The translations under genes were made by a program, and so were the position numbers. Shown in pieces: positions 43,599 through 52,689 of a stretch of 64,000 nucleotides of DNA. A model generated the notes under the pieces. The model saw nothing but the letters and a program-made list of their open reading frames with translations. It did no database searches and was not told the DNA's origin. The stretch is taken from the NCBI RefSeq assembly GCF_003185915.1, contig NZ_QHLZ01000001.1:310001-374000 (forward strand), given 5' to 3'. Source of the DNA: Arthrobacter psychrochitiniphilus. GTDB taxonomy: Bacteria; Actinomycetota; Actinomycetes; Actinomycetales; Micrococcaceae. Positions within the stretch are counted from its first letter, which is position 1. The number at the start of each line of letters is the position of its first letter.

Positions 43599-43704
43599 CA
43601 CGGGTTATCACCATGTCCTTTGATCATTTTTGGGTTGCATCACACTAACCGCCGCGATGGTCAACGCATTGTCTGCTCTATCAGCAGCAATCCTGGAAGT
43701 TGTC

Positions 43705-44964
43705 TTGTCTGTAAACTCTCCCAATCAGTTCATTGGCCGGCATCTTAATCTGCGTTCTATACGAACGCTGGTGATCCTTTCCCAGCTGCCATTCTTTGTC
43801 ACCATAACCTTGATCAGATTCTTGATCCTGATCGCGGTTCTAGACCTGGCCGTGCTGATGGAGCCATCGCTTCTGATCGGCTGGTCGCGGAGCGCTCTGC
43901 TGTTCTTGGCGTGCTTTGTAGTTCCGTGGAAAAATGCACCCGGCATCATTGTTGGTCATCCCCTATCTGAATCTTCTGGCCGCTTCACTGTTTCGTGACG
44001 GTGCTCACAGCCCAGGATCTGGTCCGGCCGCTATTTTCCCCCTTCATGATGCTTGTTTTCTCCTTTGCAGTGGTGATAGAGACCTCCGGCACGGAAGGGC
44101 AGCGTGCAGCTTTGATCAGCAAGGACAAACTACAGCGAACGTCCTTAGCTGAAAGTCATGCCCGCCAACGTCTCATGGAAACTCTTGTGGATACCGTCAG
44201 TGACCAACGTGAGTTTGATGGAGCTGTCATCGCCTTCCACGATGTCACTGACATGGTCAACGCTCTGTCTGCCAAAGATGACTTTGTTGCCAATGTTTCG
44301 CATGAGTTTCGCACCCCGCTAACCGCCATCAAGTCGTATTTAGCGCTCGCCATGGAATCGCCCGGATTGCAACCAAAAGAAGTCGAAAACTACCTGACTA
44401 TTGCCTATAGGAACGCTGAACGCCTCAGTGGCCTAGTATCAGATCTCTTATCCACCAGAACCATGACGGTGGATCGCGCTCCTACTGACATGGTCCAGCT
44501 CTGTGCCGAAAGCTTAGCCAGCGCCGATCCCGCATGTAAGAAAAATGATGTCGTTGTGAACTTCGATCCTCAAGAGCCATTGATAGTTGGCGTTGACGCC
44601 GTGCGCATCGGCCAAGTGTTGGATAACCTCATTTCGAATGCTGTGAAATATTCGCCCCACGGCGGGGCGCTTTCATTGCGCGTATGGGCGGATGGTTACG
44701 CTTTTGCGCCGTGAAGTCAGCGATCAAAGGATCGGCATGAGCGCTTCCGAGCAAGAAAGGGTCTTTGTGAAATTCTTCAGAGCGCGAAGTGCCGTTGACC
44801 GCAAAATTCCGGGTATTGGTTTGGGCTTGATGATCTCCAAGACCATCGTTGAAACTCATGGTGGTTCCCTGTCCTTTACCAGCCACCAAGGAGAGGGCAC
44901 CACCATGAGTTTCCGCATTCCTGCCTGTGTCATAGGTGCAGAGATGTCCAGCACCGTCACCTAG
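43705..44964 (+). pseudogene. Decayed histidine kinase (HK2) pseudogene
   Basis: Aligning with HK1 shows a broken copy. The first spans read in one frame up to CFVVPWKN (about 43930), then shift (HPASLLVIPYLNLL), then shift again near 44000. Later spans and most of the PAS domain are deleted (DTVSDQREFDGAVIAFHDVTDM joins PAS start to PAS end). HisKA (NVSHEFRTPLTAIKSY) and the N box (DNLISNAVKYSP) are intact in one frame, which is broken again at about 44710; the last part (DQRIGM, GIGLGLMIS) lies in another frame, with Gly-to-Arg in the G1 box. No functional full-length kinase can be made. Confidence 0.88.
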
Positions 44965-45072
44965 TCCGGCAACACCGGCTAACAAGTGATCTTGTCCTCT
45001 GAACTGCGCCACCGCATGTCACCCGGGCTTCATGGAGCTACTTCCCGGGAAATCCTCAGTTAAGATCATGAA

Positions 45073-46002
45073 ATGACACTTTTACCTCGCGTATCCAAAG
45101 CCGTTATTCCAGCAGCTGGTTTGGGGACCCGATTCCTGCCCGCGACCAAGGCCATGCCCAAGGAAATGTTGCCTGTTGTTGACAAGCCTGCCATTCAATA
45201 CGTGGTTCAGGAAGCTGTCAACGCCGGACTGACCGATGTTTTGATGATTACAGGGCGCAACAAGCGCGCCTTGGAAGACCACTTTGACCGGGTTCCGGTC
45301 ACCGAGCAACTGCTGGAGGAAAAGGGCGATCGCGAACGTCTCGCGGCGGTCCAGCATGCCACCGACCTCGGCGAAATTCACTATGTCCGCCAGGGTGACC
45401 CGAAGGGTCTGGGGCACGCAGTGTTGCGCGCCAAGACTCACGTGGGCAACGAGCCGTTTGCGGTTCTACTCGGTGATGACTTGATAGATGAGCGCGATGA
45501 ACTGCTGACCACCATGATCGAAGTTCAGGAACGTACCGGCGGCTCCGTGGTGGCGTTGATTGAAGTTCCTGCGGACAAGATTTCTTCCTATGGCTGTGCC
45601 GATATGACAGTGATCGAGGGGGAGAAGTATGTTCGGGTCAACCATCTGGTGGAGAAGCCCTCTCTAGAGGAAGCCCCGTCCAACCTGGCCGTCATTGGCC
45701 GCTATGTGCTGCACCCGGCAGTATTTGAAGTCCTTGAACACACGGCACCCGGACGCGGCAATGAAATTCAGCTGACCGATGCACTCCAAACCCTGGCAAC
45801 TATGGAGGGCGAAGGCGGCGGGGTCTACGGTGTGGTGTTCCGCGGCCGCCGCTATGACACGGGAGATAAGCTCAGCTACTTGAAAGCTGTTGTGACGCTG
45901 GCCTGCGAAAGCGAAGATCTGGGCGAGGATCTACGCGAATGGTTGGGCGAATTCACCGCCGAACTCCCCGCGGAATCGTCCAGAATGGCCTCCACACGCT
46001 AA
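45073..46002 (+). CDS. galU: UTP-glucose-1-phosphate uridylyltransferase
   Basis: A 309-residue nucleotidyltransferase making UDP-glucose from UTP and glucose 1-phosphate. Signature [20 protein letters not shown] at the N terminus, then [21 protein letters not shown] for metal binding, and [22 protein letters not shown]-glucose feeds the UDP-glucose dehydrogenase at 61873-63186 and exopolysaccharide synthesis in this window. Single gene following the kinase pseudogene. Confidence 0.96.
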   Translation: MTLLPRVSKAVIPAAGLGTRFLPATKAMPKEMLPVVDKPAIQYVVQEAVNAGLTDVLMITGRNKRALEDHFDRVPVTEQLLEEKGDRERLAAVQHATDLGEIHYVRQGDPKGLGHAVLRAKTHVGNEPFAVLLGDDLIDERDELLTTMIEVQERTGGSVVALIEVPADKISSYGCADMTVIEGEKYVRVNHLVEKPSLEEAPSNLAVIGRYVLHPAVFEVLEHTAPGRGNEIQLTDALQTLATMEGEGGGVYGVVFRGRRYDTGDKLSYLKAVVTLACESEDLGEDLREWLGEFTAELPAESSRMASTR

Positions 46003-46099
46003 ACTGATCCTCAGGTGCGCCGGGAAGTCTGGTCGGCAATGTAATTGTCGAACCCAATTGTTCTTTACAAGATTGCCCCAAGTTAGAAGGCACAGGCCC

Positions 46100-47398
46100 A
46101 TGGCCCAAAACTCCGAACGCCGTATTTTCACCCGAGGCACTTATGCCGAATCGCTGCGTGTCAGCGAAATTTTACGCTCCGAAACTGTAGGTGGGGCCCT
46201 ACTCCTGGCAGCAACAGTTTTGGCCCTGATCTGGGCGAATTCCCCGTGGTCCGAGGGCTATTTCGGTTTGCGCGACTTCCAGATTGGCCCTGAATCCCTT
46301 CATCTGAATCTCAGTCTGGGCACTTGGGCCGCAGACGGCCTGCTGGCAATCTTCTTCTTTGTTGCCGGCCTGGAACTCAAGCGGGAGTTCGTGGCCGGGG
46401 ACCTGCGTAGTCCTGCCAAGGCCGTGGTACCCATTGCCGCTGCTTTTGGTGGCGTCATTGTCCCTGCGCTGATCTTTGTGGCAGTAAACATCTCCGCTGG
46501 TCCCGAAATCCTCAAAGGATGGGCCATCCCCACCGCCACGGATATCGCTTTCGCTCTAGCCGTTCTTGCTGTCATCAGTACACACCTTCCCAGTGCACTG
46601 CGGACGTTCCTGCTAACACTGGCCGTGGTGGATGATCTCATCGCCATTGCCATCATCGCCGTGTTTTACCCCGGGGAGATGCACTTCCAATACCTCGCCT
46701 TGGCCGTCCTGCCTTTGTTGGTCTTCACGTGGCTAGTACAAAAGCGCATCCGCTCCTGGTATTTGCTCATCCCACTCGCTGCCGCAACGTGGGGGTTGGT
46801 CCATGCCTCCGGTGTCCACGCCACAGTGGCAGGTGTGCTTCTAGGCTTCGCCGTGCCAGTGATTCGCAGCAAAAAGATGGGTGGACCGGATGCGGGTCCC
46901 GGGATGGCCGAACATTTTGAACATGTCATGCGTCCCATTTCATCCGGATTTGCCGTACCACTCTTCGCTTTCTTCTCAGCAGGCGTGGTGGTGGGTGGCT
47001 TGAGTGGGCTGAAAAACTCTCTCTCTGACACCGTCGCCATTGGCATCGTATTGGCTCTGGTGGTGGGCAAGTTCATCGGCGTCTTTGGTTCCACGTGGCT
47101 GGTCACCAAAACAACTAAGGCAGAACTCGATGACGGACTAGCTTGGGTGGATGTTGCCGGTCTGGCACTTTTGGCAGGGGTAGGATTCACCGTTTCCCTG
47201 CTGATTAGCGAGCTTAGCTTCGGTGATGACGCCCCACATTACGATCACGCGAAAGTGGCCATCTTGGCTGGATCTGTGATTGCCGCCCTTCTGGCTTCGG
47301 TGGTTCTGCGGTTGAGGAATCGCCATTACCGCACTATTGCCGAATTAGAGAGTCGTGACGACGATGGTGACGGAACACCGGACGTCTATCAGAGGTAA
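46100..47398 (+). CDS. nhaA: Na+/H+ antiporter NhaA
   Basis: A 432-residue, 12-span antiporter exchanging sodium for protons. The functional aspartates are in [15 protein letters not shown] and in [17 protein letters not shown]. The ATG at 46100 (MAQNSERR) has AGAAGG nine bases before it; an in-frame TTG at 46058 is less likely. The C terminus ends in a short acidic tail ([15 protein letters not shown]) that resembles a calcium-binding loop, a small oddity. Confidence 0.95.
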   Translation: MAQNSERRIFTRGTYAESLRVSEILRSETVGGALLLAATVLALIWANSPWSEGYFGLRDFQIGPESLHLNLSLGTWAADGLLAIFFFVAGLELKREFVAGDLRSPAKAVVPIAAAFGGVIVPALIFVAVNISAGPEILKGWAIPTATDIAFALAVLAVISTHLPSALRTFLLTLAVVDDLIAIAIIAVFYPGEMHFQYLALAVLPLLVFTWLVQKRIRSWYLLIPLAAATWGLVHASGVHATVAGVLLGFAVPVIRSKKMGGPDAGPGMAEHFEHVMRPISSGFAVPLFAFFSAGVVVGGLSGLKNSLSDTVAIGIVLALVVGKFIGVFGSTWLVTKTTKAELDDGLAWVDVAGLALLAGVGFTVSLLISELSFGDDAPHYDHAKVAILAGSVIAALLASVVLRLRNRHYRTIAELESRDDDGDGTPDVYQR

Positions 47399-47491
47399 AA
47401 CGCGTTCGCGTGAGTGGCCCGTGTATATTAACCAAATTGGCGAGATAAATGCTGGCCTGTTGTGCGCCACCATTCAAGGTTGAAAGTAATC

Positions 47492-49198
47492 ATGACCCCG
47501 TCTGAGTCGAAAAGCATTACTAGTAGTCACTTCTACCGTCTTCAGGGCTTGCGCAGGCGAGTCTTCCTGACCCAGCTGCCTCTATCCCTCTTGATGGTGG
47601 TTTCCGTCATCATTGCACTGGCGTTCTACCCGCAGTCATTTCGTGAGACATTATTTGTAACTTCTTTGGTACTGCACGTCCTTCTTTTGCTCGCGGCCAT
47701 TCTTGTCCCCTGGGATCGACTCCCCCGTGGCTCATTCCTGATCATCCCGTACCTCGATTTTGTTGCTATAGGACTTTTCCGTGGGGGCAATTATCAGTTC
47801 CTCACTGCGGTGGGCCTGATGATCTTTTTCCCTGTCTTTTGGCTGGCGGCGTCGGGAATGGCTAAGCGCACGGCAGTTTCCGTGAGCGTAGTAGGGGCTT
47901 TACTCATCGTGTGGGTACCCATTTTTGCCGAATCCGGCACTCCCACCCTGGAACAGCTTGCGAAGCCGCTACTCTTCCCCTTGGTAGTCTTCGCCTTCGC
48001 AACTACGGTGGCGGCTGTGACCAACACCATGAACGTGCAAAGGAAAACGTTACAGGCCAAGGACCGCCAGTTACGGGATGCTTTAGCGGCTAGTCAGCAG
48101 CGTGAACGTCTTCTGAGCACAATTCTGGATACTGTGGCCGTGGGCGTGGTGGTGGTAGATGCCGGTGGCCATGATGTGCTCATGAACGCTACACAAAACA
48201 TTCTGCACAGCCACGCCCTCCCGGAAGGAATTGCTGACCCAGCGGAGGGGGATTTACTCGTCTTTAACCAAGATGGCATCACTCCTGTGCCTACCGAGGA
48301 ACGTCCTGTCCTCCGGGCCATTCATGCAGAAGAATTCACCAACTATCAGTTATGGCTGGGCAGCGGCGAAACAGCACGTGCGGTTTCCACCGCTTCACGC
48401 GTCATGGTGAATGAGCAGGGGGAATTCGATGGCGCAGTTGTCGCTTTCCATGACATCACAGACATGATGTCAGCTTTAAGTGCCAAAAATGATTTTGTCT
48501 CCAACGTTTCGCACGAATTCCGGACGCCACTGACCTCTATTCAGGGCTATCTGGACATGGCATTGGAAGAGCCTGCCGAGTTACCCCCACATGTTGAAAA
48601 GTACTTGACCATTGCCGTACGGAATGTGGACCGCCTGAATTCCTTGGTGGAGGATCTACTCAGCACCGATTCGGTAACTCTGAACGTTGCCCGCGTTGAT
48701 GTGGCACAGCTGGTGGCGGACAGCTTAGGAACGGCAGCCCCGGTCGCTCACGCCAACAAGGTGGCACTCTCAACCCAAGTTCAAGCTCCTTTGGAAGCGT
48801 TCGTCGATGCTCTTCGGGTGGGCCAGGTATTGGATAATCTGGTCTCCAATGCAGTCAAGTACTCTCCCGATGGTGGCACCGTCACCGTCCGCGCGTGGGC
48901 GCAGGGCTCGGATCTCTGGTGCGAGGTGAAGGACACGGGAATGGGTATGAATAGTGCTGACCAAGCTGAGGCCTTCACCAAATTCTTCCGCGCAAAATCT
49001 GCAATGCAGCGCTCCATCCCTGGAATTGGTTTAGGTCTGATGATCTCTAAGGCCATCATTTCCAAGCACGGCGGGACCATTGAGCTCCGCAGCGAGCGAG
49101 GGTTGGGTACGTCCCTAATCTTCGTGCTCCCGGGCTGTGTGGTCACAGGTCCGGCCACCACAGCACTTGATCTCACTGCCGTACTTTCTGACAGTTAA
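47492..49198 (+). CDS. Membrane sensor histidine kinase (HK3)
   Basis: A 568-residue paralogue of HK1 with the same order: about six spans, connector, PAS-like domain (DTVAVGVVVVDAGGHDVLMN), HisKA (NVSHEFRTPLTSIQGY), and HATPase_c (DNLVSNAVKYSP, DTGMGMN, GIGLGLMISKAI). The ATG at 47492 aligns residue for residue with the HK1 start; GTG at 47462 adds ten residues. No response regulator is adjacent. It could use RR2 or RR1, taking the place of the broken HK2 four kilobases upstream. Confidence 0.92.
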   Translation: MTPSESKSITSSHFYRLQGLRRRVFLTQLPLSLLMVVSVIIALAFYPQSFRETLFVTSLVLHVLLLLAAILVPWDRLPRGSFLIIPYLDFVAIGLFRGGNYQFLTAVGLMIFFPVFWLAASGMAKRTAVSVSVVGALLIVWVPIFAESGTPTLEQLAKPLLFPLVVFAFATTVAAVTNTMNVQRKTLQAKDRQLRDALAASQQRERLLSTILDTVAVGVVVVDAGGHDVLMNATQNILHSHALPEGIADPAEGDLLVFNQDGITPVPTEERPVLRAIHAEEFTNYQLWLGSGETARAVSTASRVMVNEQGEFDGAVVAFHDITDMMSALSAKNDFVSNVSHEFRTPLTSIQGYLDMALEEPAELPPHVEKYLTIAVRNVDRLNSLVEDLLSTDSVTLNVARVDVAQLVADSLGTAAPVAHANKVALSTQVQAPLEAFVDALRVGQVLDNLVSNAVKYSPDGGTVTVRAWAQGSDLWCEVKDTGMGMNSADQAEAFTKFFRAKSAMQRSIPGIGLGLMISKAIISKHGGTIELRSERGLGTSLIFVLPGCVVTGPATTALDLTAVLSDS

Positions 49199-49250
49199 GG
49201 CAGCAATTGACCTCTGCTGACATTCCCGAGGCAATGAGATTGCCAGCCAA

Positions 49251-49766
49251 TTGCCGTTGGCGTACCTCAACGTGGCGTACCGTTATGTTGTGAACGCCAA
49301 ACATCAGACTCTCCACCGCATATCGCTGTGCTTTGTTGGCGGCTACCTTGTAGCACTGGTTCTCATTGTCTTTTGGCCAACACCGGTTGACCGTCCTGCA
49401 GCCGGAACCCTACACAGCCTTATTGTGTGGATACACAGCCACGGCGTTCCCACGTTCATTGGCTACAACACTATCGAGTTCACCGCGAATATCGTGATGT
49501 TTGTGCCCATGGGGATCATTGCCACGGGTTGGACTAAGAGGGCTTGGCTTGGGGCAGTGCTTGGAGCTGCTATTTCCTGCCTCATAGAGTTGGGGCAGTT
49601 GATTTTCCTCGCTGACCGTTTCGCTTCCGTTCTGGATATTGTGGCGAACACAGCGGGTGCTTGCATTGGTGCTATGACCTACCACCTCGCTCATACAAAG
49701 CACGTGTCCAGGAAAGAGCAAGTTGAGCTGTACGGTAAGAGTCATGAGCATTGTGCCCCCTTTTAG
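49251..49766 (+). CDS. VanZ-like family membrane protein
   Basis: About 171 residues with four membrane spans and the VanZ pattern (EFTANIVMFVPMGIIATG, then SCLIELGQLIFLADRFASVLDIVANTAGACIGA). The start is uncertain: TTG at 49251 or GTG at 49272 or 49290, none with a good ribosome site. VanZ relatives occur with cell-wall or exopolysaccharide genes but their activity is unclear. Its end overlaps the phosphatase gene by 23 bases, implying coupled translation. Confidence 0.8.
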   Translation: MPLAYLNVAYRYVVNAKHQTLHRISLCFVGGYLVALVLIVFWPTPVDRPAAGTLHSLIVWIHSHGVPTFIGYNTIEFTANIVMFVPMGIIATGWTKRAWLGAVLGAAISCLIELGQLIFLADRFASVLDIVANTAGACIGAMTYHLAHTKHVSRKEQVELYGKSHEHCAPF

Positions 49767-50343
49767 GATTTTAACTGTTTGTACGGGAAATATTTGCCGC
49801 TCCCCCATGGCTGAGAGGCTCCTGCAAAGTGAACTCGACCGGCTATCCCCCGGTGTCTTCGCCGTTGAAAGTGCCGGCACTGCAGCCATGGTTGGCTCCG
49901 ACATGGAACCACATATCGAGGGTTTTGTCAGGGCCTCCGGAGCGTCCTCAGATGGATTCTCTGCCAGGCAGCTCACCCGCAACATTCTGGATCAACAGGA
50001 CTTAGTGTTGGCTCTGACTCGTGAGCACCGCAGCCGCATCGTGGAGATGCACCCAGGATTGTTGAAAAGGACTTTTACCTTGCGTGAACTTGCCAGGGTC
50101 CTCCCCCACGTTGACGGGGCTCGCGGTGTCCATCCAGCTGAACGCTGGGAGTTGGCAATTCCTTTGGCGATGAGGGCCCGCACCCTCCACAGAGGATCAG
50201 CTGCCGATGACGACGTGGTTGACCCCTACCGCCGCGGCGATCACGTCTTTGACCAAATGAAGAAGCAACTCGCACCGGCTATCCAAACCATCATCGCGTG
50301 GGAAAAATCTAATCATGCTCCCAGACCGCTTCGTCATGAATAA
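49744..50343 (+). CDS. Low-molecular-weight protein-tyrosine phosphatase
   Basis: A 199-residue phosphatase. The P-loop Cys-x5-Arg-Ser is VCTGNICRSPMAERLL near the N terminus, and the general acid lies in DDVVDPYRRGDHVF. At about 200 residues it is longer than the 150-160 typical of the family. The start at 49744 (MSIVPPF) lies inside the VanZ gene. In exopolysaccharide systems such enzymes dephosphorylate the Wzc-type tyrosine kinase; the matching kinase is at 58742-60244, separated by the mobile-element patch and the EPS cluster. Confidence 0.9.
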   Translation: MSIVPPFRILTVCTGNICRSPMAERLLQSELDRLSPGVFAVESAGTAAMVGSDMEPHIEGFVRASGASSDGFSARQLTRNILDQQDLVLALTREHRSRIVEMHPGLLKRTFTLRELARVLPHVDGARGVHPAERWELAIPLAMRARTLHRGSAADDDVVDPYRRGDHVFDQMKKQLAPAIQTIIAWEKSNHAPRPLRHE

Positions 50344-50913
50344 TATGAGAGGAATAACTGAGGCGGCAACTCCGCAACTACAAGGACCCCATGCTATTAG
50401 CTCATGGTCAAAGGAACCTAACTTAGTCTCCCTAAGAACCCTACAGAGATGCATTGGAATAAGGTGAGGTCCAGAGACCGTTCGTTGGCCACTGCCAACA
50501 ACCGAGAGGTTGAGCGGACCGTGAAATGCTTCAGTGTTGATACCGGATTCGAATTCCGCTCCGCGCCACAAGCAGCCCAGACGCCCCTGACTATAAGCCG
50601 TTGAATAATAGGAAGCAAGTCACTCAGAGCGTCTTCATCGTCACCATACCGACATCCGCAAAAAGGAAACCTGCCGATATAGAATTCTGGAACTGCGGCC
50701 GCAGAGCCATCGAAAACAGTTTCCCTCTCATGCGGCGACGTTACCTTGCCAAAGCCTCCATCGCTGAATGCCACTACTTCAACCGGGCACTTGAACCAAA
50801 CTCGAGATTTCACGGCGATATGATGGAGACTCCTCATTAGAGCCTAAAAGATGCCTCTAACAAATAATACTGGCCGTCCCACCCAACATTTTCTGCTTAG
50901 TTTCGGGAGCAGA
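50344..50913. other. Gene-free stretch before the mobile-element patch
   Basis: About 570 bases with no convincing gene. Overlapping frames of 80-139 codons exist on both strands (for example 50418-50837 minus) but show no recognisable motif or ribosome site. Composition is lower in GC than the genes to the left, in line with degenerate inserted DNA. Confidence 0.4.
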
Positions 50914-51488
50914 CTACGGTTTTTCGCCTTTCGTCGTGAATACCAGCCTACTAAGATGAATTTGTGCCACCGTCCGGGCGGCACTTCCTAGCAGGATAAA
51001 TGATTGATAGATGGTCGGGTTGCGGTACCCGCGGGCGGTCCTTTGGATGTTTTTGATCATCGTGTTGGCTGACTCGACTTTGGCTGCTGTCACGCGGGTT
51101 GCCAGTAGTGTTAGGATCTCTGGCCACCACTTGGTCACGGTCTTTTGCAGCCGATCGGTTTCCTTCATGGCAGCAGCCTTGACCTGCCGCTCCAAGAAGG
51201 CCTTGCGGTCTTCCACGCTGGCTGGGTTGGTGGTGGAGAGCATCAGCCTCGGGGCTACCTTTACACCCCAAGCGGCCACGATTTCCTGGCTCGGGTCATC
51301 CGTGGAAAACATGTCTTCTAGGCCCTTCTTCCCAACCTCGAAGAGTGTGTCGTAACCGCGCAGTAGCAATTGCCGGTGGGCTCAGGCTTTCTCTGATTCT
51401 TAGGCCGCGGCGCCCGTTCTGTTCCCGGGAGACCCGTTGTCAGACCTGGGTGAGTATGTCACTGGCAAGTTGGACCATGTGGAAGTGG
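50914..51488 (-). pseudogene. ISL3-family transposase, C-terminal fragment
   Basis: An open frame at 50914-51369 encodes the transposase end (HRQLLLRGYDTLFEVGKKGL and ANTMIKNIQRTARGYRNPTI are ISL3 hallmarks). The preceding part (VQLASDILTQV then QRVSREQNGRR) is broken by a TGA stop and a frameshift around 51380-51445. The N-terminal part of an ISL3 transposase lies on the same strand at 52690-53060. Non-functional. Confidence 0.8.
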
Positions 51489-51596
51489 TTATGCCAATAT
51501 CGGCATAACCATTTATATGTTGGACTCCGTGTTACGCCGACACCCATGGTATAGGTGCAGGTCAGGGAGGTTCGCGCTCTGTCCCTGTCGGCAAAG

Positions 51597-51827
51597 TTAG
51601 AGGCCGCTGAGGAAGGTGAGGAGTTCGTAGGTGGCGTGGTACCGGCCAGATTCGACTTTCGTTGGCGTGGTCCCGTTGAGGGCGTCTTCTTTCACTTTCA
51701 TGTTGGCGTGCAGGTACGGCTGGGAGGATTCAATCCCAGCGTGGCCGAGCCAGATCGCGATCATGGCGATGTCAATGCCGGCGTCGAGGAGGCGCATGGC
51801 AGCGGTATGCCGCTTACGTGGAATTCC
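51597..51827 (-). pseudogene. Tyrosine recombinase C-terminal fragment (left arm)
   Basis: Reads leftward from the palindrome at 51818-51829: GIPRKRHTAAMRLLDAGIDI, IWLGHAGIESSQPYLHANM, then SGRYHATYELLTFLSGL. It has the H-x-x-R, LGH and catalytic Tyr pattern of the last 75 residues of a tyrosine recombinase. The N-terminal part is missing. Confidence 0.75.
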
Positions 51828-51829
51828 AC
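51818..51829. repeat. Palindromic fusion point of two recombinase fragments
   Basis: GTGGAATTCCAC is a perfect 12-bp palindrome (20 bp with one mismatch). It encodes the Gly-Ile-Pro of both opposite recombinase fragments, so the two reading frames meet exactly here. Confidence 0.75.
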
Positions 51830-52050
51830 ATAACCGGCACACGTTTGCCATGCGGCTGCTACAGGCCGGGGTTGATATTGCCACCATCGCCTTGCTGCTC
51901 GAACACGAAAATATTCGGACTACGCAGATCTACCTCCATGCCGACCTCGCCATGAAGCAGCGAGCACTCGACCGGACAGCCCCGCCGCAGACGCGCCCCG
52001 GCCGTTACCGACCATCGGATGACCTGCTCGCCTTCCTGGAAGGGCTGTAA
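51820..52050 (+). pseudogene. Tyrosine recombinase C-terminal fragment (right arm)
   Basis: Reads rightward from the same palindrome: GIPHNRHTFAMRLLQAGVDI, LLLEHENIRTTQIYLHADL, then RPGRYRPSDDLLAFLEGL. It is a different recombinase from the left arm (clearly diverged sequence) but carries the same C-terminal family pattern. The upstream catalytic Arg region is absent, so it is inactive. Confidence 0.78.
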
Positions 52051-52176
52051 TTATGTAGAAAGCTGGCCGTCATTGATTCGCGTGATCGTGGCGGACCAGG
52101 GCATGTACCGCAGGTTACTCTACATAATCGCCGATTCTACATAATGGCTATTATGGAGAATTCTCCATAATAGCCA
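52051..52176. mobile_element. End of the recombinase element: repeats plus 32-bp perfect palindrome
   Basis: TTATGTAGA at 52051-52059 directly after the recombinase stop is answered by TCTACATAA at 52119-52127 and 52136-52144. These look like recombinase-binding arms. They are followed by a spacer-free perfect palindrome of 32 bases at 52145-52176 (half TGGCTATTATGGAGAA, centred on GAATTC). The istA homology on the other side stops within this palindrome, so this marks the element boundary. Confidence 0.65.
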
Positions 52177-52593
52177 GCCGCCAGACTCGGTGATCCACGG
52201 CCGGTGCACTCGCACCCGTCCCAGCTTCCACGCGGCCTTGAACTGGGCCATTGCGCGGCGGGTGGAACGCTCAGAACCCTCAAAGCGCATGCCTATCAGC
52301 TTCTGGTGGGTAACATCGGCACGGATCCGGCCTCGTGACTTTTCCACGAGCTCCTCGATTTTGGGCAGGCACTCATCGGTGATCTTGTCTCTGGCCACCG
52401 GCTCCGCCAAGGGCCGCCCGGCATCACGAGCGGCGACGTGTTTAGCGACCGTGTGGTGCGGACAGCCCGTCAGCTGGGCTGCGGTGTGATACGAACAGCC
52501 CGTCAGCTGGGCTGCGGTGTGATACGAACAGCCCGCGAGCAAGGCCGCGGCGCGAAACGACTTCGTAAGATCGTACGCTTCAAGACTTACCAT
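52145..52593 (-). pseudogene. IS21-family transposase IstA, N-terminal fragment
   Basis: The start MVSLEAYDLTKSFRAAALLA, the segment RPLAEPVARDKITDECLP, SERSTRRAMAQFKAAWKLGR and VHRPWITESGGW match IstA of IS21 elements. Homology ends there, where the 32-bp palindrome begins, so the catalytic core and istB are missing. The helix-turn-helix region carries an in-frame duplication of an 11-residue unit (CSYHTAAQLTG). Confidence 0.82.
52462..52527. repeat. 33-bp tandem duplication inside the istA helix-turn-helix
   Basis: Two identical 33-base units (52462-52494 and 52495-52527, beginning ACAGCCCGTCAGCTGGGCTG) plus the start of a third, keeping the reading frame. Confidence 0.85.
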
Positions 52594-52615
52594 GATTTTC
52601 CGTCAGACTTCATAC

Positions 52616-52680
52616 GGAGCCCGTTCCTGGTTTGGTTTGGTGCGACTAGACACCGACATCAAACCCCAGGAAGGGGCTCC
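52616..52680. repeat. Face-to-face imperfect inverted repeats, possible ISL3 terminal repeats
   Basis: GGAGCCCGTTCCTGGTTTGG reads rightward from 52616 and GGAGCCCCTTCCTGGGGTTT reads leftward from 52680, with about 25 bases between. The pattern resembles ISL3-type ends meeting head to head; it could also simply fold as a hairpin. Confidence 0.5.
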
Positions 52681-52689
52681 CGCCGTTAA

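Noticed and set aside
50418..50837. 139-codon minus-strand frame upstream of the mobile-element patch
   Set aside because: Composition and residues look random, no start signal or family resemblance; noted only as gene-free sequence.
52462..52527. Tandem 33-bp units considered as an iteron origin
   Set aside because: They lie inside the istA reading frame and keep the frame; no replication protein gene is nearby.
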